A stretch of DNA of 64,000 nt, taken from the NCBI GenBank assembly GCA_025677825.1, contig JAIXMO010000025.1, positions 310,001 to 374,000 on the forward strand, given 5' to 3'. The DNA is from Helicostylum pulchrum. Its lineage: Eukaryota > Mucoromycota > Mucoromycetes > Mucorales > Mucoraceae. Every line of letters starts with the position of its first letter. Position 1 is the first letter of the stretch. Position numbers and translations under genes: made by a program. Under the pieces are notes generated by a model. That model was not told where the DNA came from, did not search any database, and saw nothing but the letters and a program-made list of their open reading frames with translations. Of this stretch, positions 1 through 11,109 are shown in pieces.

Positions 1-586
1 ATCGATGACTCGGACGACCAATATAACGCCTTATTTTTGTTTCATGGTATTAGCTTTTACACTATAGTCTACGTCCTGCATCGCGTAATAAAACAAACGC
101 AATGAAGAAGCATAATAGGTGTCTTTCTTGCGTACCTCTGGATGCTTGCAATTCTTGGGTTTTCAATAGTTATTACAGCCAAGGTGAAACTGGAAGATTG
201 GAGTTTTAGGTTCGACGATACTAGCGTAACTTGCGACACTCTTCTAGTTGATGGATCCAATCGGGGGACCTTTAACGCTTATTGCACAAGAACAAAAAAA
301 AGATATGAATTCAAAAACAAGAAGAACGACAATGACTGTTTATACAGTACTTGTTTTAACCGCAGCCAGATGTACTACAATCGCTTTAAATGTTCCCATC
401 GATTCTTTTAATGTACTGAACGGTATTTGTTTGCTACTTGTTGAGTTGCCAATAAAGATGGCATGTTGTTATGGTCCTCAATGGATTTCGGTTCCTGCAG
501 ATGGTGATTTGGAACGGCCTGAAACCGCTTACGGCACTTACAACGTCTATAACGAAATAGAAGGGAATATACTCTTCAATAAATAA
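1..586 (+). pseudogene. Decayed 3' end of a multi-pass membrane protein gene
   Basis: Frame 1 is open from the window edge to a TGA at 103-105. It resumes to 411 and reads a convincing membrane segment (roughly 115-185) followed by a Cys-containing, weakly acidic tail. A second frame (248-586) also carries a hydrophobic segment. The hydrophobic runs in two frames plus an in-frame stop suggest a membrane protein that has lost its frame, or one whose introns I could not place. A 34-nt GT-AG candidate at 85-118 is too short and does not restore the frame. I do not recognise the family. The 5' part lies outside the window. Confidence 0.3.
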
Positions 587-1000
587 TAATACAGATGTTT
601 AATATTTTTATTTTTATGTTCAGTGTGCGAATCTTTTAAGGTTTACGAACGATTCCCGCGCAATGAATGCAACCAATAAAAAAAGGCCTTATTTTCTTAT
701 TACTTCCCAGTTTCGGGACGAATTTTCTAGCGAAAAAGGAGTCGGCTAAAAGTAATTGAAAGGGAGGTCAACTGATTTGAATAAAACTATAGTAGGTGCG
801 TGCACGAATGTTATGAAAAAGCACTATATCCGGAATAGAATACAAAGCGTGTGTATTTTTATGTAAATGAGTCATGAATTTAAGCTTTTTCTTTCCAGAA
901 ACAAACAAAAAAGTGATAGTCACAAAAAGGCAAGAAAAAAAAAGAGCTGGTTAAACGAAACGCTTATTTTATTATATTTCTGTGAATCTACTTTTATACA
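587..1000. other. Intergenic, no gene seen
   Basis: AT-rich spacer and probable promoter of the following gene. Several short A and T runs; no coding potential recognised. Confidence 0.5.
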
Positions 1001-1564
1001 ATGAGACATGGATCACTAAGTGCCGAATTAGATGCCATTACACGAGAATTCGATTATGGTATTGTTCCTGGATCAGCGACAGTATTTGTAAAAGATGAAC
1101 AGAATGGAATGGGACGACTAGATCTTACTTTACTAGAAGGAGTTATGATTGTACTAGAAGTAACTGATCAAGGATACAAGGTATATATTTTTAAAAAGAG
1201 AGAGAAAGTCTATATATATATAAATAATATTTTGGTTCTCAACTTGAAATAGGTTACATCGTGTTCACCTCTTTGCAATGTAGATCCCGCGCTTTCAACA
1301 GCCCAAATAGTTCAAGCTCATATTGAAGCACCTTTTGAAAGTATGGAGAATTTGTTAATGACTATATCGCCCATGTTTAGAGATAGGTTTCAACAAGCGT
1401 TATATGATAAGCTTCAGAGCGTACAAACACAGCAACAATTAGTGGAGAATGAGCAAGCACCGTCGACATCATTATTTGATATTGATAATACAACACACAG
1501 TCATGATTCGAATCATGATACCAACAATAACCCTTTCGATGAATTGAATAATTGGATGAATTAA
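1001..1564 (+). CDS. GSKIP-domain protein
   Basis: Two exons, 1001-1180 and 1253-1564, joined by a 72-nt GTATAT...AATAG intron in phase 0; 163 aa. Residues about 5-125 match the GSKIP (DUF727) domain. The diagnostic parts are an alpha/beta core ending 'LEVTDQGYKV' across the splice and a helical end, 'ENLLMTISPMFRDRFQQAL', resembling 'SLLDTLSPAYREAFGNALL' of human GSKIP. The tail (about 127-163) is Gln/Asn/His/Ser-rich and looks disordered. Animal GSKIP binds GSK3beta and PKA; the domain also occurs in Clu/CluA proteins. This copy is stand-alone. A GSK3-anchoring role is inferred from the family only. The start is the first ATG of the conserved frame. Confidence 0.75.
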
Positions 1565-2047
1565 TTAGCAAGTAGATATTATCCCCCCTCCCTGCCCCAT
1601 TTGGGCAGTCTCTTGAAGTGAACATTCTGTAAAAAAAAATATATCTTTTTAAAAAACTAGTTTTCTGGTATAAGTTCTTTTTTTATTTTTATTCATGTGA
1701 TTTATGCGGGCCCTTTGAAGGTCCTTTAATATATGTTCTGTAAATTATCCAGGCACACTTTGTTTTTGGCATATATTGATTCAGATAAAAAATGTTGTAA
1801 AGTAAGCTTTCAACAAAGAACTTTTGCTTTTCTTTTAAAGAGTATGTCCTCATTCATTATTATGTCAAGATATAAAAAAAACTTCTTTTTACAAAGTGTT
1901 AAATAGTGATAATAATGGTACAATGTACCATTCTAGTTCTGTAGTCAATGCTATCAACAAAGGCGCTCATAAACCGCTATAGACGACTTTGCTATATATA
2001 CAGACTAACTACATTATTCGCGTTTCATTTGAAACTTTGAAAGAAAT
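1565..2047. other. Intergenic, no gene seen
   Basis: AT-rich, with the 3' end of the GSKIP-domain gene and no recognisable ORF. It leads into a transposase relic. Confidence 0.5.
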
Positions 2048-2209
2048 GGACCTGAGGCTAGTCTAAAGCAATCCGTGATTAAGGACATACTGATTTGTTT
2101 TTTACCACCTTATTCTCCCTTGTTGAATCCTATCGCGGAAAACTATATAGGGTATACCCGTCACTCTAAGAAATCTTACTACCTCAAGTGTTTGAATAAG
2201 GATAAATAA
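2048..2209 (+). mobile_element. Tc1/mariner transposase relic (DDE C-terminal motif)
   Basis: A 53-codon open stretch ends at TAA 2207-2209 and contains 'FLPPYSPLLNPIAENYIG'. This is the 'LPPYSPxLNPIE' signature that carries the third acidic residue of Tc1/mariner DD[E/D] transposases. The expected catalytic Glu after NPI is displaced (NPIAEN), and nothing upstream shows the first two Asp blocks or the HTH domain. It is a short dead fragment. A more complete relative lies at about 40.3-41.2 kb on the minus strand. Confidence 0.7.
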
Positions 2210-2572
2210 TATTAAAGAATAAAATCTTTTTGAGATTTGACATGAACCATCTTACTTCAAAAACCAAAAATATTTTGATTGGTTGGACAGAGAAAAATTT
2301 TTGACTCACCAAACTAAAGGAACCCTTTCTTTACATATTAAAAAGACTGTACATTGAGTAAGCACCCCCAGGAACTTTTTTTTTTATTTATAACGAAAAG
2401 AAAAAAAAGGGATTGTGAGTATATATATATAAAGAGTGTATATGTGAGGGGGAAAGGGTAGGGGTGAGGGTAGTGATAATATGAATTTGGGGTAATACTA
2501 AATTATTAAGCGGTATCGATACAAAATAAAAAGGTAACGTATGATTTTTTAAAGGAGATGGGGGGTTTTTTT
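2210..2572. other. Intergenic; 3' flank of the Avt1-like gene
   Basis: Contains T and A runs and a short TA repeat near 2420. No gene seen. It should hold the 3' UTR and poly(A) signals of the minus-strand transporter. Confidence 0.45.
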
Positions 2573-4687
2573 TTAAATGATACTGCGAAGGGTACCAGAA
2601 ATAGCCATAAAAGCAGCGATTGTAATTAAGATATAGGTAGAAACGATTTCGAATCTAGATAAAGTATGACCAAACAATCTGAGATGACACATCATTGGGA
2701 AAATACCTGAAATGACAAAAGAAAACAAGGCACCAAGTAAAGACATTAACTGATCAAAATTGGGTACTAAATAAGCAAGTAAGACGATAAAGGCGGAGGT
2801 AAATATAACACCAAGAGTCATAACCATTGGTTTTCTATAACTTGATCTTGAAAACCAATTTTCAATGGTCTGATTATTAGATAACCCGATTTGCCAACTG
2901 AGTACAACTGGGTTTAAGGTTAAACCGTACTTTGCAATAGGATTTAAAGCAATTAACCAGACAGCAAGACGGTTTATCATTTGGTTGTATTCTGGCACTA
3001 AGACAATATTTTGTGTAATCTATATTTATAAGTGTTAATATAGATGTAGATTGATATAATATGCAGTAGTAATATATAAAGTTTCGTATACAGTGATGGT
3101 TATATCTCATGTACGACACGCTTATTTCCCACCCTGAAATACAACTCTTTCTCACACTAATTATATTTACCTCTTGCATTGTACTTGATCCAAACATAGC
3201 ATAACCGCACGCAGCAATAGTCATATAAACAAAAGCAGTAACTAAGTAAGTATAGTTTACCATCTCATTATATCGTTTGGGAGATTTCATGTCCCGGTAA
3301 ATTGTAGGGAATACAGCGTGTCCTGCAAAGCCAGCCATGATTAAACCGAAACTCATTGGCACGGTCATCCAATCTTGAGGAAGAATAGAGGTATCCTGTA
3401 AGAAATTTAGAACGTGAGCAAAAAAGATTTAAAGTAATTACTATAAATGGTAAGCTGTATAATATATCAAAAACAACTTACAGCCATTTCGTGTAAACTT
3501 CCAGGGGCAGTAGGTTTAGATAAACCATCATAAATAATGACGAATAATAAACTGAATACACTAAGTATACCTAATAGACTTGTGTAGGATAAGTGACGAA
3601 CAGGGATAAACAATGTTGGTGTCAAAATGAAAAAGGAAATTACACGAATCAAAATGGGATCATGACCAGGAAATAAAGAATCAATTCCATCGCTTAATAA
3701 GACAACCAGTGCAACACTAAAATAAAACAAATAAAGTTTAGATCTCCTACTATAAAAAAATAATTTAAACCTTTTTTTTTTTTTGGTTTTACCTGCAAGT
3801 GATTAACTCGGTTAAGAAGAGAACAGAGATAAAGATTCTACCACGAATACCAAATGCAAAAGCACCCATATCACCATATGTTCTTGATTCTGGATCAGCG
3901 CTTAGACATTTGGCTAATAATTTAGCAGTGTAATTTGTAAGACCAAAACAAAAGGCGAAAACAAACAACCCAACTGCCCAACCAGCGCACTAGTAGTAAT
4001 CTTATGGTGAGTTTAGATGTATACAAAATAAAATCTTAAAAAAAAAAAGCTTACTTTGAACCCTAATGGCAATGCCAAAATACCAACACCAATCAATATA
4101 TTAATGGAATTAAATATACTTTGTGTGAATGAAGATTTAGCGTGGGTTTCATGTGGATAATTATCGGCTACTGTCATGACACTACCGCATGTATCCACTT
4201 TCTGAAGTGATGGGAATAGTGGCGTTCTTTCATGAATTGTACCTTCTGAGTTGCGCCTTGAAATGGATTGTGTGTACCTTTTTTTTAGTGAGTTTTAGTA
4301 AGAGTGGTACACGACAAAAAAAAAGTTTTTTTTTTGTGGTACAGTTTTATTGTTCCAACATCTCATTTTTATTTAGCTTACCTTGGTAAATAACTTGAGT
4401 AAACAGAAGCATTATCATCTTCATCATCAGTCTAAAAAGTAATATAAGTTAGAGTTTATATATAAACAATAAATTATGTATTATATTACCATTCCACCGT
4501 CAGACACAACAACATTTTCAGCCATGTGCATTAATGAAGCTCTGGAATAAGATCCAACAAAGGATCCAATACGACTCTTGAAAGAGCTACCGAGTTCAGG
4601 AGTGTCTTCATATTCATCCTGACTATTACTTGTAGTCGCTCTGTGCGAAGGATGAAGATTTGGAATATGCATCTCTTTATCAGACAT
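2573..4687 (-). CDS. Avt1-like vacuolar amino-acid transporter (AAAP family)
   Basis: Seven exons on the minus strand: 4687-4490, 4431-4382, 4256-4055, 3989-3793, 3716-3482, 3395-3171 and 3019-2573; 517 aa. All six introns are GT-AG and keep the frame. Residues 1 to about 105 form a Ser/Thr/acidic cytosolic tail. The AAAP/SLC32 core then starts with 'INILIGVGILALPLGFK', the typical first membrane helix. About ten more hydrophobic helices follow, ending with 'ISGTLRSII'. Yeast Avt1 imports Gln, Tyr and other neutral amino acids into the vacuole using the proton gradient; substrate and location here are inferred. A second AAAP gene of the Avt3/4 type lies at 24.2 kb, so the two probably serve opposite directions. 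The start is the first ATG before a long open exon. Confidence 0.85.
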
Positions 4688-4832
4688 TTTTAAATATGAA
4701 TATGTGTATAAAAGAAAGAAAGAAAACTAAAACTAAGGATAAAAAAAAAAGCTGGTATTTATAGGTGGTTTCTTTAATCTTTTTTTTTTTTTGCTTGATT
4801 TAGGTACCGGAGTGGTAAAAAATAAATAATAT

Positions 4833-5347
4833 TTATAGGGATTGTTCTGCAAGAGCTCTTAAAGATTGATTAATCTGTTCTTTTACGGATTCTATTATAA
4901 TAAGGGTTAGTTACAAATTGTTATATAACATTTACACTATAGAAAAAAAACTCACCCATTTCTTTAACAGCGTCTTCATATTCCTGATTTGCAATTCGAT
5001 TCTCTTCTTCTAGTGACCTTAAAATATCAATCTATTTTTTTTTTTTTGAAAACCACAATAAGAAAAACATGTTTTTTTTTAATCTTTGAATCAATATGTA
5101 GGTTACCTGCTCATCCTCGGTTTGATCTATGCCAGGTAATACTTCTATTAATGCATCTATTTCTTTAGCCTTTTTAACTAAATCTGTAGCCAATTCACGC
5201 ATATTTTCTAAATTCCATTACATAAAAAAAAATATTATTTTCAGTGCAACCCTTCCATTGTGTCCATTTTTATACCTTGAAATACTTGGGGTTCATCCGC
5301 TTGTACTATGTAAATAATTAATATGTATGTGTATGTAGAGTCTAGAC

Positions 5348-5378
<31 letters not shown>

Positions 5379-5583
5379 GGGTAGTTTACTTTTAGGTTGA
5401 GCCACAGGTATATCTTTGTTTAATTCTGCCATGCCTGATTTCTCGTGAACATAGTATATACTATTTGTAAACATTCTTGCCATCTAATAAAACTCGTATA
5501 AGTACAACAATAAAGTTTGATTTATAGTAGTTTGAGGTACTTGCTGCGTCAATAGCATCTTGTAATTGTGTTAATCTATCCAT
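4833..5583 (-). CDS. MED21: Mediator complex subunit 21 (Med21/Srb7)
   Basis: Six exons: 5583-5545, 5483-5390, 5305-5276, 5207-5107, 5031-4956 and 4891-4833; 132 aa, near the 140-144 aa usual for Med21. It opens with the family hallmark 'DRLTQLQDAID', continues 'MARMFTNSIYYV', then 'LVKKAKEIDALIEVLPG' (compare human 'AKDIDVLIDSLP'), and ends in a coiled coil, 'RSLEEENRIANQEYEDAV'. Med21 pairs with Med7 in the Mediator middle module that links activators to RNA polymerase II. Intron 1 (5484-5544) only keeps the frame if it uses a GC donor (GCAAGT); the nearby GT gives a stop. Intron 2 contains a 28-nt T run (5351-5378). It is divergent from the PP1 gene. Confidence 0.88.
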
Positions 5584-6374
5584 GAAAGAAATAAAGAGTT
5601 TACACTCTCTTTTTTTTTTTTGGTGCTTAACAAAAAAAAGAGAGAGAAGCTGTGACTGCATTAACATGACCACGATTTTTTTTTTTTTTGTAGCTTTTTT
5701 TTTTTTTCTCTTTATATACTTTCTTTTCCCAATAAGTCTTTTTTGCTTCTATTTTTTTTTTATATTTATTTTTTTATATATATTCAAGAAATTTAAAAGC
5801 TAATATATAACTGCCATCTATACTGCTACTTATCTTATTACAAAGCGAATAGAACAAAACAAAAACCCCCCTTATACAGAAACAAAAAAAGAAACAGACT
5901 TGTAAGTGTTTTCTCTTTTTTTTCCCTCTTTTTTTTTTCCTAACTACGCAACCCCTTGTGTAAAAAAAAAAAAAAAAAATGTAATGGGAAACCAAAAAAA
6001 AAAACCTCTTTTTCAAAAAAAAGAGTGAGATGAAGAAAAAGCTTAGATTCAACAATAACTAGATGAGTGTGTTTTTTTTGACAACTCTTTTTTTTTTTGC
6101 CCTTTCTTATTTTATTTTTTTCTAAAAAAAAACTTTCTCGAGGGATTAAAATATAAATGGAAACACAGCAACTTTGTTGATCGCTAGCTTGGGATGGTAC
6201 TACTACAAGATGGTTTCAATCAACTCAAACTCCAATTAGACAACAACAAAAGAAACAAACTCTTTTTTTTTTTGCGAAAATATGAACGCGTTACCACATA
6301 CACAAGGGGGAGGCCGAATAAAATAGACCGATATTGACCTTCTTTTTTTCTCTCTCTGTTTACTTTGTAGAAGT
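5584..6374. promoter_or_regulatory. Shared divergent promoter region, MED21 / PP1
   Basis: A 0.79-kb spacer between two outward-facing genes. It is dominated by T tracts with interspersed A tracts (for example near 5678-5710 and 5960-5980). Such poly(dA:dT) tracts typically exclude nucleosomes in fungal promoters. The sequence 'tttactttgtag' just before the PP1 ATG could be the 3' end of a 5'-UTR intron. No protein-coding evidence; the ORFs here are homopolymer-driven. Confidence 0.5.
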
Positions 6375-7536
<1,162 letters not shown>

Positions 7537-7736
7537 ATAACTTGTTTTTTTTTTCCTTTTTTTTCCTCTCGCTGCATAATTTTTTTCTTCTTCTTCTTCT
7601 TCTTCTTCTCTCTTCTATCTCTCTATCTCTTTTATCCCTTTTTTTTTAATATATAAAAAAAATTGTATAACCAAAAAAAAAGAATGTCTTTATTACTATA
7701 ATTATTATTTGATACAGTTAAATTACAACACCTTTC
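7537..7736. terminator. Convergent 3' region with T tracts and (TTC)n
   Basis: A 200-bp spacer between two converging genes. It holds long T runs, a TTC microsatellite (about 7587-7608) and AT-rich stretches suited to 3'-end formation on either strand. No gene. Confidence 0.4.
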
Positions 7737-9856
7737 TTAGATCTTCATCCATTTAGCATTATATTTCTTTACGATTGCCTTGGCTTCATCCACGTGTCCA
7801 TGCTCGACTAAAATCATGACCACGCCACGAATAGCTGACTCCAGAGCAGCAGAGATCCACGCATGTTTGATATCCGTATGTTCACCTACAAACACGAGAC
7901 CTTGGTTCATTTTAAAGTACGAAGGCATATACAATTTATGTTGACCAGGCTGAGCATCAGCCCAAGCACCTGCTTGAAAATGATCTAAAGTCCAGCACAC
8001 TCTACTGTATTCACCCGTATAATGTTTCTTGACCAAGTCACCATGAAGTTCCGTAAAGTCTTCCAAGACACGAGCCACATGCTCTTCTTCAGTCATGGCA
8101 GAAAAATCTTGGCCTCCAATACCGCTGGAATAACTTGCCAAGACAACACCGTTACCAGTGGAATTAATATTGTTGGCGGGGTAACAGATAGTTCCCGATA
8201 ACAAATCAGTGGTGTCACAACCGCCTTGAATAGGACGGTCCAAGTGTTCCCAAAAACGCGTCTTGAATTCAAGTGCGATCTTACACGAAGGTTGGTACTT
8301 GATGCCTTGAATCGCTTCACTTAGGGTATAATCAAGTTTAGGAAGATGCCAGCTACGAACAACACTGAATGGAGCAGAGACAATGACATTATCAAACTTC
8401 TTGGTCTTGTATTTGGTATCGTAGGGAGATTTCTTCCATTGGACAGAGACCTTGTTGCCCTTTTCAAACTCGAGTTTGCTGACCTTGATGCCGAACGTAA
8501 CTTTCTTTCCAACAACAGGCTCAAAGGCGTTGGCAATACGGTTTAGCCCGCCTTGTACGGTTCTCCAGTTGGTGGAGCGGCCAAATGTAAAGGAATCGTA
8601 CATATCTTCCCAGATGTTGCCGGGCGAAAGACCAGTGGCATAATTGGTGGCGTTTAAGCTTAACCCCATCTTGTTATGTAACCAGCCCCATTCGGACCAA
8701 TCATCGTAACCTTCTTCAATGGCTTTTGCGTGAGCGGTGTAAAGATCGGAGCCCATGAGTTTAAACCACTCGTCCGTGTAGAATTCAGATGTGGCGGCTT
8801 CAACTTGATTAGAGAGCACAGAAAGGTCGTCATCTGGCACCAAGTTTGCATTAGCACGAACTTGACCGACGGTTGGGATTTCCCCATTAGCGAGACGATA
8901 CCCGTTCTTGTAGTACAAATTACTATAACTTGATTTAATTTTTTTTTATAATATTTATGTTTGTTGTGTAAAACTTACTTATCACCGCTTTGATACCACT
9001 TGATAAACTCGACATGAAGTGGTTTCTTGTTAATTGAATTAAGCTCGTCTACCAATTGGAAAACAATGTGATGGTCCGTAATTGGAAGCGTCTTTCCCTG
9101 GTAGGAAAATTCAGTAGGGAATCGCATAGGGCCCATTTCTTGGTACGCTGTGCCTGAGTTACCAAAGTAAGCAGTATGAACTCGACTATAGAAGATAACA
9201 TTAGTTTTTTTTTTTTTTTTTTTTGACAAGTTTTTTTCTTGCTTACCCGCCAAGTCTATCGTTTGCCTCCAAAATTTCATAGTTATGGAAACCTGCTTGG
9301 TCTAACAAGAATCCACTAAATAAACCGGACATACCAGCGCCAACAATACCAATTTCTAAGAGAGAAAAAGAAACCCGTTAGCTCTTATTTACATACGATA
9401 AAAAAAAATACTCTTACTCTTGTTCTTGCTAGAGGCGGCAGCGCGCTTGGACACTTTTTTATTGTTGTGATAATCGACAGCATCAAAGTACATATCGCTA
9501 AGTTCAGGATGACCTCGCTTAGAAAAAGACTTTGAAATTACGTACTGCTCACTTTGAGCGACCAGCTGACCAGATACATCTTTCGCAAGCAAGCAACCAG
9601 TTTCGACATTGCGCGGTACATGCCAAGCTAACTTTTGAGATTCGTTGTTTATGCGACCAATTGAGTGCATGGAAGTACCGTCTACGCAGGAACCAAACCA
9701 GACTGTGCCTTCAAATGGTCGAGTTCCGTAATCAATATAGACATTGGTCAAAGAATCAGATTTGAGAGAGGTCTTGATAGATAGTTTGATATCTGAGGTA
9801 GGAGCAGCAAGTGCTTGTAAGGCGGCAGTAGCTAATAGAAACAAAGAGGTTTTCAT
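7737..9856 (-). CDS. Secreted FAD-dependent L-amino-acid oxidase
   Basis: Four exons: 9856-9418, 9355-9247, 9185-8979 and 8922-7737; 646 aa. A signal peptide (Met-Lys, then a Leu/Ala-rich core ending 'ALAAPTSD') is followed by about 125 residues of unassigned pre-domain. The FAD dinucleotide motif 'IGIVGAGMSG' comes next, around residue 150, with 'ILEANDRLGGRV' and the flavin-amine-oxidase C-terminal block 'GLVFVGEHTD'. 'MGPMRFP' is typical of fungal and snake-venom L-amino-acid oxidases. The reaction is oxidative deamination of L-amino acids to 2-oxo acids, ammonia and H2O2, probably outside the cell for nitrogen scavenging. Exact substrate is not readable. Upstream lie a TATA box and two GATA motifs. 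It is separated from the multicopper oxidase by 1.25 kb. Confidence 0.88.
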
Positions 9857-9921
9857 TTTCTTTTTTGAAGTGAGTAAAAGAAGTTAAAAATGTAGAATAT
9901 AGAAAAAAAACCTCCTCCCTT

Positions 9922-9933
9922 CCTTTTTATAAC
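9922..9933 (-). promoter_or_regulatory. TATA box of the L-amino-acid oxidase gene
   Basis: On the minus strand 'GTTATAAAAAGG' lies about 70 bp upstream of the ATG, a normal position for a fungal TATA element. A purine-rich AGGAGG stretch follows. Confidence 0.5.
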
Positions 9934-10074
9934 AAAATTCCCATAATCGGGTCCGTCTACGCGTAGCCGAGGGATTCAATGAGCTCTAATCGCCTTTGTG
10001 GTAATCTGTATTTTCTAATCGTGTAGTTGCTTTCTTTTTTCTTACGCTTTAGCGGTTTATTGCTTTTTTTTTTC

Positions 10075-10094
10075 TTATCACTTTCTTCTGATAA
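10075..10094 (-). promoter_or_regulatory. Pair of GATA-factor motifs upstream of the oxidase
   Basis: TTATCA at 10075-10080 (TGATAA on the gene strand) and TGATAA at 10089-10094 lie about 220-240 bp upstream of the start. Paired HGATAR sites are the binding pattern of AreA/Nit2-type nitrogen regulators in fungi. The motif is short and the region AT-rich, so chance occurrence is possible. Confidence 0.35.
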
Positions 10095-10125
10095 TATACA
10101 GATATTTTATCCTATCTTTTTGTGA

Positions 10126-11109
10126 CACATTACTCACTTTCTGTCTTTATAATAAAGCATTTTTTTACTATTGTTGTTTAAAGTAGACGTGTAGTTTCTT
10201 CGGAGAGGGATGGGGGGAATAGGTTAAACGGTTTCCAGGTTGTCAAGTTTTATGGTATAAAATGGTACCTTGAAAAAAAAAAAGCATAATATTGGGCTAT
10301 TTCGACCACCGAAAAAAAAAAGCGATTTATGCTCTTTAGTTAAAAAGAATTCTTTTTTTAATCTGTTTACCACTTCTAAATCCTGCGAGAGGTTCGGATT
10401 TTTTCTTATATGTGATGTAGTACTAAGATATGTGTCTTGTCTATCTTATCGAGAATGAGTTTTTTCTGCGAGTTTGTTTTTGTAGCACCGTAAAAATTGT
10501 GCTTCTAGGTTTAGATAATTGCATATACCAGAGAAATGATATTAAAGCTCTGCCTTTTTTTCTGCATTGCATTAGAAGAAAAACCCCATTTATGAAGTGA
10601 TCTTAGAGCGAGGTCTTATTAAAATATATGTGATATCGAGATTGCATCGATGTTCTGTTTTCTTTACTTTACGAGATAAACTTATCTATTTCTCACGTAT
10701 TGTAATTGATGTAACCGATATATTTTCGTCATCTAACGAATTTTGTTTGTGTATAATAAATGGGTCACGTTTAACTGGTACAATAAAAAAAACATTTATG
10801 CAATGAGTGGATGTTTCAGTAATGGTGCTCATATGGTACGGCAGATATGTACGTATGTAGCATCGTACAATGCTTAGCAATAGCCCACCGTGTAAGTCTT
10901 AAAATTGATTTGTTTGTTTTTTTAAGTAAAAACTTGTTTTTTGACAGATGCTTAGTCATATACCTCGAAAACAGAGTGTATTTAGTTGAAAAAAAACACC
11001 TTGTGAGGCAGATAAGAATATTATTTAATATTTTGAGATGTTAAGCTGACATTTAAATAAAATATGCATGTGTAATTATTTGCTTGAAATTATTTTTAGT
11101 ATGGGCTAT
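10126..11109. other. Intergenic, no gene seen
   Basis: Far upstream region of the oxidase and 3' flank of the multicopper oxidase. Only short ORFs without recognisable features. Confidence 0.5.

Noticed and set aside
1510..1522. Palindrome ATGATTCGAATCAT as a possible tRNA B box or operator
   Set aside because: It lies inside the coding exon of the GSKIP-domain gene and no A box or cloverleaf accompanies it.
1377..1625. Minus-strand 82-codon ORF over the GSKIP-domain gene
   Set aside because: The plus-strand frame matches a known domain across a proper intron.
5582..6055. ORFs on both strands in the MED21/PP1 spacer
   Set aside because: They consist of Phe and Lys runs read from T and A tracts; no domain or codon signal.
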